A DNA stretch of 64,000 nt. Source: SAR324 cluster bacterium. GTDB taxonomy: Bacteria; SAR324; XYD2-FULL-50-16; HCM1. Below the pieces are notes generated by a model. That model saw only the letters and a list, made by a program, of their open reading frames with translations, ran no database searches and was not told where the DNA came from. This document shows, piece by piece, positions 53,479 through 60,455 of this stretch (its first letter is position 1; every line of letters begins with the position of its first letter). The DNA lies in contig PUHO01000005.1 in the NCBI GenBank assembly GCA_002995645.1, positions 111,217-175,216 on the forward strand, read 5' to 3'. Position numbers and translations under genes: made by a program.

Positions 53479-54198
53479 ATGTTCCAACAATCTCATTTTA
53501 AAATCCCTATTTTAAGCATACTATTGATTGCATTGGTATTTTCTTCTAGTGCTTTCGCTCAAGCTAGGCTAAAACGAAAGAAAGAAATACCGTCTGTTAA
53601 ACTTGGTTTAAGTTCTGTAACTTTACTTGTTCCTTCATTATCAATTCGAACGGAAGAAAAAACAAGCAAGTTAACTGCTCCGATCGTTATGCCCTATGTA
53701 TTTTGGGAAAAAATTGCTTTTACTCAGTATGGATTTGAATTAGGGGTTTCCCCTATAGCGTTTCGTTCTGGGATGCTTAATCTTAGCGATACTGAACTAC
53801 TGACATTTAACGAAACGGGATACTATTTCTCCGTACTAGCAAGAGCTTATATTACACCACAAAAGAGTAAGCGGAAATTCTTCTATCCTTTCGTTTCACT
53901 TGGGGTTGGTTTATTCATAACTTCGACAACGTTTCAAACAGTACACGAACCTACTGCAGCAGGTAGCACCAATCAAATTCTAAAACGAATTACAACTAAA
54001 ACTTCAACCGGAGCATTTTCAATTCTACCGTCTGCCTCTGTTGGAGCTGACTTTCTTTTCAGACAAACTGCCGGCTTTCGTATGTCCCTTGGGGTAACCT
54101 CTGGAAGTAAGAAAGATTGGGAATCAAGCAAAGCTTATAAAGTAGTGTATGATTATCTATCTCCTAAGTTCACACTTGGTGTATTTATATTCTATTAA
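53479..54198 (+). CDS. Small outer-membrane beta-barrel protein, third of three
   Basis: 239 residues from the ATG at 53479, which gives a clean signal peptide ending 'SSAFAQA'; an earlier in-frame ATG overlaps the preceding gene. It ends in 'PKFTLGVFIFY', an aromatic residue as the BAM signal. Inner strands 'KFFYPFVSLGVGLFITSTTF' and 'SILPSASVGADFLF' are beta-barrel-like. It starts 10 bp after the second barrel gene and ends 17 bp before hldE, so hldE could share the transcript. The three proteins look like diverged paralogues by size and layout. Confidence 0.72.
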   Translation: MFQQSHFKIPILSILLIALVFSSSAFAQARLKRKKEIPSVKLGLSSVTLLVPSLSIRTEEKTSKLTAPIVMPYVFWEKIAFTQYGFELGVSPIAFRSGMLNLSDTELLTFNETGYYFSVLARAYITPQKSKRKFFYPFVSLGVGLFITSTTFQTVHEPTAAGSTNQILKRITTKTSTGAFSILPSASVGADFLFRQTAGFRMSLGVTSGSKKDWESSKAYKVVYDYLSPKFTLGVFIFY

Positions 54199-54215
54199 GC
54201 GATTGTTACTTACTT

Positions 54216-55625
54216 ATGCACTCTAGTGTTATTTCATATATACAACAAAAAATCATTTCTTCGCCTAAGAAAATATTAATTCTTGGCGATATGATGCTTG
54301 ATACCTATTCATGGGGGAATGTAAGCCGTATATCACCGGAAGCCCCCATTCCTGTTATTGCTATTGAGAAAGATGAAGAACGACTTGGCGGCTCTGCTAA
54401 CGTGGCTAACAACCTAGCTCATCTTAACGTACAAGCTTACCCTATTAGCATTATAGGGCAAGATGCTAACGCACAGGCGTTAATACGTCAATTAAAAAAG
54501 GCTAACATTAATACAGACGGTCTTATTGCAGATCCGACAATGGAAACTATCTGCAAACAACGTGTTCTTACAAGATCGCAACAATTACTTCGTATTGATA
54601 GAGATAGCCGCTACGTTTTAACAAAAGAGCTAGAGCTAGCGCTTTGTAAAAAAATTGAACAAGAAGCAAAAGATGCTGCCGCTATTATTATTTCAGATTA
54701 TCAATTTGGAATGATAACGCACAATATAGTTCAAACAGCAACAACAGTAGCAAAATCTAGCAATATTCCTTGTATTTGCGATCCGGGAAGAACTACACAT
54801 TACGCAAAATATAAAGGCGTAACAACAATCAAACCAAATCGTACGGAAGCCCAGCATGCTAGTGGTTGCGAAATAACAAATATAGAAACGGCAATAGAAG
54901 CTTGTCAAATCATACAAACTATGTGCGAAGCTGAGTTTATTAGCTTAAGCTTAGACAAAGAAGGCATTCTTTATTATAAAAACAAAGACGAATACCAACT
55001 TTTACCTACGCATACGCATAATATTTTTGACGTAACCGGAGCCGGCGACATGGTGACTAGCATTATTGCTTGTTGTCTTGGAGATAAACAATCACCTGTG
55101 TTTACTTTGCAACTAGCCAATATTGCCGCCTCTTTAGAAGTATTACAATTTGGCGTTGCCCCTATTGAATGGCATGAAATAGATAACTTTGTTAAATATG
55201 AACATAACTATAGCAAACTTTCTTCTTTACCTGCCTTAAAAGCAACGCTTGCTAAAAGTTCTTCGCCAATTATTTTTGTTAACGGTTATTTTGATACCAT
55301 TACGACTTCTCTACTATTATTCTTGCAAAAATTACGTAGCTTTAAAGGTATTGTTGTTTTAGCTATTAATAGTGACAAATCATTTCAAAACATAACCGGA
55401 CACAAACCGCTATTAAGTGAAGAACAACGTAAATTGCTTCTTTCTAGTGTAAATTCTATTGATCATATTATCGCTTTTGACGAAAAACACGTAGACTCGC
55501 TTATCCTAGAATTAAAACCGTCTATTATTGTTAAAGGAGAGAATGCAAAAGATTCTATTCCACAAGTTGAACTTGACGCTATTACAAAAGTAGGCGCCAC
55601 AATAGAGTTCCTTCCTATGCATTAA
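54216..55625 (+). CDS. hldE: HldE-type heptose kinase with degenerate nucleotidyltransferase domain
   Basis: 469 residues, the length of bifunctional HldE. N-terminal ribokinase-like domain: 'LILGDMMLDTYSWGNVSRIS', 'ERLGGSANVANNLAHL', 'LLRIDRDSRY' and catalytic 'DVTGAGDMV' all fit heptose-7-phosphate kinase. The C-terminal domain (from about residue 354) still reads like a cytidylyltransferase ('VNGYFDTITTSLLLFLQKL', 'VVLAINSDKSFQNITGHKPL', 'SIIVKGENAKDS'), but the catalytic HxGH of 'FDxxHxGH' is gone ('FDTITTSLLLF'). It probably makes heptose 1,7-bisphosphate for LPS or signalling but may not finish ADP-heptose alone; a separate nucleotidyltransferase would then be needed. Confidence 0.85.
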   Translation: MHSSVISYIQQKIISSPKKILILGDMMLDTYSWGNVSRISPEAPIPVIAIEKDEERLGGSANVANNLAHLNVQAYPISIIGQDANAQALIRQLKKANINTDGLIADPTMETICKQRVLTRSQQLLRIDRDSRYVLTKELELALCKKIEQEAKDAAAIIISDYQFGMITHNIVQTATTVAKSSNIPCICDPGRTTHYAKYKGVTTIKPNRTEAQHASGCEITNIETAIEACQIIQTMCEAEFISLSLDKEGILYYKNKDEYQLLPTHTHNIFDVTGAGDMVTSIIACCLGDKQSPVFTLQLANIAASLEVLQFGVAPIEWHEIDNFVKYEHNYSKLSSLPALKATLAKSSSPIIFVNGYFDTITTSLLLFLQKLRSFKGIVVLAINSDKSFQNITGHKPLLSEEQRKLLLSSVNSIDHIIAFDEKHVDSLILELKPSIIVKGENAKDSIPQVELDAITKVGATIEFLPMH

Positions 55626-55635
55626 AAAGTACCTT

Positions 55636-56190
55636 ATGTTACGCATTACATCCGGCACTTTACGCAATAAAAGAATCCATACTCTACCAAATAAAACAAC
55701 ACGCCCTTCTACGGAAAAAGTAAGACAAATTATTTTTAATTGTCTATATCATCATATTGATTTAAAAGACTTTATTACATACGATCTGTTTGCCGGCACA
55801 GGCGCTTTAGGAATGGAAGCAATCAGCTGGGGAAGTGCTAAAAGTATTTTTATAGAAAAAAATAAGCCTGCTTTCTATAATCTTAAAAAAAATATTATAA
55901 ATTTAGCCATAGAAGAACAAAGTGAGTTATATTTAACTAACGCGGTATCTTGGCTTGAAACCTATCGTTTTACAAAGCAACCGTCTTTATTTTTGCTCGA
56001 TCCTCCTTATGAGAATCAGATCACTGAGACTGTACTTGAAAAAATTTCTAATTTGAATTTACGTGACAATCATGTTATTGTTGTCCTAGAGCGAAACAAT
56101 AACAACCCTATTTTATTTTCCGATCAATTTAAACTTTTTCAACATAAAAAAACAGGAATAACATGTATCGATTTTTTGCAACTAGTTTAA
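55636..56190 (+). CDS. rsmD: 16S rRNA (guanine966-N2)-methyltransferase RsmD
   Basis: 184 residues. N-terminal 'LRITSGTLRNKRIHTLPNKT' (the 'IxxGxxxGRxL' style), SAM-binding 'YDLFAGTGALGMEAISWG' (about 49-66) and catalytic 'LLDPPYENQ' (D/NPPY). It methylates G966 in the 30S head. It starts 10 bp after hldE. Its last 28 bp overlap the next gene. Confidence 0.94.
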   Translation: MLRITSGTLRNKRIHTLPNKTTRPSTEKVRQIIFNCLYHHIDLKDFITYDLFAGTGALGMEAISWGSAKSIFIEKNKPAFYNLKKNIINLAIEEQSELYLTNAVSWLETYRFTKQPSLFLLDPPYENQITETVLEKISNLNLRDNHVIVVLERNNNNPILFSDQFKLFQHKKTGITCIDFLQLV

Positions 56191-56918
56191 GTTTATTCTT
56201 ATTCACAAGCTTACTACTGCCTTTGCAGAGCATGGCAAAAACGGCGCGAGGATCTTTTATGATATTACAAACCTCCCACGTTTATGAACAACCGACTAAA
56301 CAAGCTAAATTTATTAGACTACATAAAGGATATGCCTACAACGTAGTAGATACGTATTATAATCGAAAAGAAAAACAAAATTATTTTTTAATCGAAACAA
56401 GTAGAGTAGAAAAACAAACAAACGTCGGTTTTATTTATGAAAATAATTTAAACTTACAAACTAAAAAAACAGTTTCAGTATACTCTCTTCCTAATGAAAC
56501 AACAAAAAAGAACCAAGATACAAAACTACTTGCCGTTGTTTCTATTGCCTCTTTACACTTTCTCGGCGAAACGCGCACACAAAAGTCAACTCCATATATA
56601 GTTTGGCAAAAAGTACGCTTTACAACCTCAGTTCATAAACAATATTGGATTGAAGAAACAGCAGGGGAATTCCGCATAGATAGAAATAAACAGCAACTAG
56701 CTTATATTTATCGTAAAGCAATACAAGCAAGAATATACGGGCACTTTTTGCATAATGCCTTAACTGGTACGGTAGATATTGGCAATAGCATGCGATTTAC
56801 TTTAATAACGCTCGGCAAGCCGGATAATATTATTAAAAAACAAAAAGGGAAAATACAATGGGATTATAAAGACAAACATTTATTATTTGAGCACAAGCGT
56901 ATTATTGAACTGCTATAA
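56163..56918 (+). CDS. Exported SH3-like protein
   Basis: 251 residues from the ATG at 56163, inside the rsmD end; this start gives a signal peptide 'MYRFFATSLSLFLFTSLLLP' ending near 'MAKTA'. Residues about 30-85 ('ILQTSHVYEQPTKQAKFIRL' to 'YFLIETSR') look like a bacterial SH3 domain, a fold that binds cell-wall peptides. The C-terminal part (about 150-250) is basic and has no family I recognise. Overlap with rsmD implies coupled translation. Confidence 0.65.
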   Translation: MYRFFATSLSLFLFTSLLLPLQSMAKTARGSFMILQTSHVYEQPTKQAKFIRLHKGYAYNVVDTYYNRKEKQNYFLIETSRVEKQTNVGFIYENNLNLQTKKTVSVYSLPNETTKKNQDTKLLAVVSIASLHFLGETRTQKSTPYIVWQKVRFTTSVHKQYWIEETAGEFRIDRNKQQLAYIYRKAIQARIYGHFLHNALTGTVDIGNSMRFTLITLGKPDNIIKKQKGKIQWDYKDKHLLFEHKRIIELL

Positions 56919-56943
56919 AATTTATACTTATCCCGCTTAGTTT

Positions 56944-57852
56944 ATGAAACAACCTGAACTATATCAAAATTATACTTTTTTAGTTTACCTCAATCAATCA
57001 AAAGAGACGCAACTATTTTGGAATAAAAATAAAGCAATTTTATCGAATGCCTTTCCACATAGTAAAGTATATTACGCAGATTCAACACAAACCTATTATC
57101 CAATAGAAGCCAAAACAGTGGTTATTATTATTGGCGAGGATTCTAGTTTTCATTATACTATTAATCAATATAAAGACCTATGGAAGCAAGTTATTTTTGC
57201 CTTCATTCCGGTAACTACGTCACGATTAATTTCCCGTTTTTCCTTACCAACTCAATTAAACGATCACATTACATTAATCAAAAAACAAAATCATTTATTT
57301 ATTAATATACTACAGTGTAATCATATAGATACAAAAGGATTTAACAGACAAACTTTTGTTTATAACGACGTTTATTTTAATCGCTTACACCAAACGGATC
57401 GAACAATACAAAACAAGCCTATTCTTTCTACGTTCTCTAAAGAAGAACAAATATACCAAGGCGAATATTGTTGGGGCGGGGCTTTTCTTGGCGATTCGTT
57501 AATAGCTAACTTAGCTTTAACACATACTAATTATTTTCATTATAATCAGTTCCTTTATATCCAAGTTAATAAAAAATCCTTTTGTGATTACCTTAAATTA
57601 CATACGATTTTAAAAAAACAAAAAACTATTCAAAATCAAAATTTACTCTGTTTGACTAGTAATTTTATGAGTTTATACGAAACAAGAGCCAACACTTTAA
57701 TTTATGCTGACGATATTTTAATTGGTACTTTTCCTTTAACTTTACGTTTAATGAAACAAGCCTGTCGATTAATTACTCCTTTTGCAGCAGAAACAAAGAA
57801 AACGCGTGTTTACAGATCTAAAAGCGTACCTGTTTCTGCTATCTCAAAATAA
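56944..57852 (+). CDS. Diacylglycerol/lipid-kinase-like protein lacking the GGDG motif
   Basis: 302 residues, cytoplasmic. The order of blocks follows the DAGK catalytic domain (LcbK/YegS type): 'KTVVIIIGEDSSFHYTINQY' where real kinases have 'GGDGTxNEVxNG', and 'IFAFIPVTTSRLISRFSLPT' where they have 'PxGTxNDFAR'. The second half has the usual beta-sandwich layout ('NLALTHTNYFHYNQFLYIQV'). With the first two Gly and the Gly-Thr of the nucleotide loop lost, it is unlikely to bind ATP as such enzymes do. It starts 25 bp after the SH3-like gene and is followed at 18 bp by the exonuclease gene. Function unknown. Confidence 0.5.
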   Translation: MKQPELYQNYTFLVYLNQSKETQLFWNKNKAILSNAFPHSKVYYADSTQTYYPIEAKTVVIIIGEDSSFHYTINQYKDLWKQVIFAFIPVTTSRLISRFSLPTQLNDHITLIKKQNHLFINILQCNHIDTKGFNRQTFVYNDVYFNRLHQTDRTIQNKPILSTFSKEEQIYQGEYCWGGAFLGDSLIANLALTHTNYFHYNQFLYIQVNKKSFCDYLKLHTILKKQKTIQNQNLLCLTSNFMSLYETRANTLIYADDILIGTFPLTLRLMKQACRLITPFAAETKKTRVYRSKSVPVSAISK

Positions 57853-57870
57853 CCTTCTTTATTGATTATC

Positions 57871-58575
57871 ATGTTACTTTTAGCTCTTGATGTAGAAACA
57901 ACAGGTCTTAATTACCAAAACGATTCTATTATAGAAATCGGCGCCGTATTATGGCATTGGGAAACACAAACACCATTGCAAATATTCTCTGAATTAATTA
58001 AAGAGCCTTATATTAATCTCCCGTTAACTAACGAAATTGAGAATTTAACAGGTATCACAACCGAACAATTAACAAGCTACGGACAAGCATTTCAAGGAAA
58101 GTTACAACAAAGATTGACTAAGCTTATTCACCACGCCTCTTTTCTTGTGGCACATAACGCTAGTTTTGACCGTAATTTCTTAACGCAGCTATATCTTAAA
58201 AACAACCTTACGTTTCCTTCTAAAGAATGGATTTGCACGCTAAAAGACGTTACTTACCCGGCTAGTTTTAAATCAAAAAAGTTAGTTAACTTAGCAAAAG
58301 AACACGGCATTGAAACGCCGTTTGCCCATCGCGCCATATTTGACGTATTAACTATGTTGCAAGTACTAAAACATTACGATATTAAAGAAATAGTACGTTC
58401 TTTTTCGTTTCCATTAGTAACAGTTAAAGCCGACGTATCATATGAAAACAAAGACCAAGCAAAAGAGCAAGGCTTCCACTGGAACAAAGAAACAAAATCA
58501 TGGCAAAAGGAAATAAGACAAAATAAATTAGAACAAGAAAAAGAAAAGTATCCGTTTCATATTACAATTTTATAA
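57871..58575 (+). CDS. DEDDh 3'-5' exonuclease (DnaQ-like) with extra C-terminal domain
   Basis: 234 residues from the ATG at 57871 ('MLLLALDVETTGLN'). Exonuclease motifs: ExoI 'LDVETTGL' (Asp/Glu), ExoII 'LVAHNASFDRNFL' and ExoIII 'FAHRAIFDVLTMLQV' (His/Asp). It resembles the epsilon proofreading subunit or a stand-alone repair exonuclease. A C-terminal domain (about 185-234, 'VKADVSYENKDQAKEQGFHW' and 'NKETKSWQKEI') is not part of the exonuclease and looks like a small DUF5710-type module with a 'GFHWN' motif. Its polC/dnaE partner is not near. Confidence 0.85.
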   Translation: MLLLALDVETTGLNYQNDSIIEIGAVLWHWETQTPLQIFSELIKEPYINLPLTNEIENLTGITTEQLTSYGQAFQGKLQQRLTKLIHHASFLVAHNASFDRNFLTQLYLKNNLTFPSKEWICTLKDVTYPASFKSKKLVNLAKEHGIETPFAHRAIFDVLTMLQVLKHYDIKEIVRSFSFPLVTVKADVSYENKDQAKEQGFHWNKETKSWQKEIRQNKLEQEKEKYPFHITIL

Positions 58576-58593
58576 TAAAACGCAAAAAAGTGA

Positions 58594-58622
58594 TTGCTAT
58601 AAAGAAATAAAATTGCTATACT
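58594..58622 (+). promoter_or_regulatory. Promoter of the rimP-nusA-infB-rbfA operon
   Basis: TTGCTA (58594-58599), 17 bp spacer, TATACT (58617-58622). Start predicted near 58629, leaving a leader of about 32 nt to the TTG start of rimP. Confidence 0.5.
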
Positions 58623-58660
58623 AAAAAACAATTTAGTAAATCCCTATCAACAGTATTCAA

Positions 58661-59113
58661 TTGACTTTAGAATCATTAACCGAAAAAATTCGCTCTTTAG
58701 TAAAGACGGCAGGCAAAGAACTTGTTGACGTTGCTTTAATTAAAGAACAAAACGAAGCCATCTTACGTGTAACAATTGAATCAATTGACGTAACACAAAA
58801 TATTACTATTGACGATTGTACCAAAGTTAGTTACTTACTTTCACCTTTTTTAGACGTAGAAGATCCTTTTTCTTTTCCCTATTCTTTAGAAGTAAGCTCT
58901 CCGGGCTCTTATAGAGAACTAAAGACCGACGCGGATCTAGAAAGATTTCTTAAATCAGATATAAAGATTCGATTTAAAGAAAAAGAAAAAGCAAGTTTAG
59001 TAGGTAGCTTAATTGCATATACACAAGAAAGTATTCTTATACAAAAAGAAGATACGGAAATAAATATTGATCGAAGTCAAATTCGTAAAATTTCTTTACG
59101 CCCTAGTTTTTGA
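58661..59113 (+). CDS. rimP: Ribosome maturation factor RimP
   Basis: 150 residues. 'LTEKIRSLVKTAGKELVDVA', 'ILRVTIESID' and 'TIDDCTKVSYLLSPFLDVED' followed by 'FSFPYSLEVSSPG' give the RimP pattern; the C-terminal Sm-like domain ('KIRFKEKEKASLVGSLIAYT') is present. It aids 30S assembly. The start is TTG at 58661: there is no ATG or GTG in frame between the promoter and this codon and little ribosome-site signal. First gene of the operon. Confidence 0.93.
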   Translation: MTLESLTEKIRSLVKTAGKELVDVALIKEQNEAILRVTIESIDVTQNITIDDCTKVSYLLSPFLDVEDPFSFPYSLEVSSPGSYRELKTDADLERFLKSDIKIRFKEKEKASLVGSLIAYTQESILIQKEDTEINIDRSQIRKISLRPSF

Positions 59114-59147
59114 TTTATAACGTAAACATTTTAATTTTGGATATTTT

Positions 59148-60407
59148 ATGAACCCGTCTGAATTAATGGAAGCCATTAATGCAATAAGTCATGAAAAAGG
59201 ACTAGACCAAGCAACGGTTATAGAAACAATTGAAGACGCCTTAGTTGGCGCCGCTTATAAAAAATACAAACAATACAAAGATATTGAAGCGCAAATCAAT
59301 CCTAAGCAAGGAACATTAGATCTTGTGCACTATAAACAAGTCGTGGAAAAAGTACTTGATTCAGATAATGAAATTTCATTACATGAAGCACGTACCATAG
59401 ATAATGAAGTAGAAATAGGCGATGACATGGAATATGTCATTGACATTGCTGAATTCACTAAAGTCATTGCACAAACAACAAGACAACTGATTTTTCAAAA
59501 AATTAATGAAAAAGAAAAAGAAGTTATCTATAAAAAATATATTAATAAAAAGAGTGAGATCCTCTATGGAACTGTCGCACGGGTAGAACGTAATCGCACG
59601 ATAGTAATGATAGGATCCAGTGTAGAAGCTTCCTTACCATATAAAGAACAAATACAGGGAGAACACCTTAAAGCAGGCGATCATACTCGCGCGGTTTTAC
59701 TAGAGATCGATCCAGAGGCAAGAGGTCCTCAATTAATCATATCTAGAAGACATCCTTTATTTTTGATAAAATTACTTGAATCGGAAGTTCCTGAAGTATA
59801 TGATGGTATTGTAGAGATCGTAGAAGTAGCAAGGGATCCGGGAAGGCGTTCTAAAGTAGCAGTTACAACAAAAGATGCAGATATAGATCCAGTCGGCGCT
59901 TGTATTGGTATGCGAGGCTCTCATATCCAAGCAGTAATTAACGAATTAAACGGCGAACGTATTGACGTAATTGAATACTCTCCTAATCTAGAAAAATTCA
60001 TTGCTAATACACTTGCCCCTGCGGAAGTTTTAGATATTACTATTGACAAAGAAAATGAACAAGCCGAAGTAAAAACTTTACCGGAACAACTTTCTTTAGC
60101 TATTGGAAAACAAGGTCAAAACGTGCGCCTTGCTTCCAGGTTAACTCATGTTAATATCAATATTTCAGCTTATGATTCAACGCCTGTTGAAGCGTTTGAA
60201 AGGGCAAAACAACAGATCTTACAAGAAGAAACTAATAATCCATTAAGCTCTGACAACCTTGAAAGTAACGAGGCTAATTTGGAAGATAGTTCAAGTAATA
60301 ACGAAGCTAATTTGGAAGCTACTCCAAGCAGTAACGAGGCTAATTTGGAAGATACTTCAAGTAGTAACGAAGCTAACTTGGAAGATAGTCCAAGTAATAT
60401 TGAATAA
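59148..60407 (+). CDS. nusA: Transcription termination/antitermination factor NusA, with repeated acidic tail
   Basis: 419 residues, shorter than the 495 of E. coli because the C-terminal acidic-repeat domains are missing. N-terminal RNAP-binding part (1-125), S1 domain (about 135-200, 'GTVARVERNRTIVMIGSSVE'), KH1 with 'PVGACIGMRGSHIQAVINEL' and 'NGERIDVIEYSPN', then KH2 'PEQLSLAIGKQGQNVRLASR'. The last 46 residues are four near-perfect 11-residue repeats of the type 'NEANLEDSSSN' (60267-60398 at DNA level). It binds RNAP and nascent RNA. Between rimP and infB as usual; no YlxR gene follows. Confidence 0.95.
   Translation: MNPSELMEAINAISHEKGLDQATVIETIEDALVGAAYKKYKQYKDIEAQINPKQGTLDLVHYKQVVEKVLDSDNEISLHEARTIDNEVEIGDDMEYVIDIAEFTKVIAQTTRQLIFQKINEKEKEVIYKKYINKKSEILYGTVARVERNRTIVMIGSSVEASLPYKEQIQGEHLKAGDHTRAVLLEIDPEARGPQLIISRRHPLFLIKLLESEVPEVYDGIVEIVEVARDPGRRSKVAVTTKDADIDPVGACIGMRGSHIQAVINELNGERIDVIEYSPNLEKFIANTLAPAEVLDITIDKENEQAEVKTLPEQLSLAIGKQGQNVRLASRLTHVNINISAYDSTPVEAFERAKQQILQEETNNPLSSDNLESNEANLEDSSSNNEANLEATPSSNEANLEDTSSSNEANLEDSPSNIE
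60267..60398 (+). repeat. Four in-frame 33-bp repeats at the 3' end of nusA
   Basis: Four tandem 33-bp units, each 11 codons beginning AACGA(A/G)GCTAA(T/C)TTGGAAG. Copies differ at few positions and keep the frame, giving NEANLED/NEANLEA plus a Ser/Thr/Pro tail. The repeat replaces the usual C-terminal domains with a variable acidic tail. Confidence 0.9.
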
Positions 60408-60455
60408 CCAACTTAAACTATTTACTATAGCGCAAAATAAGGAGATACATTTTTT

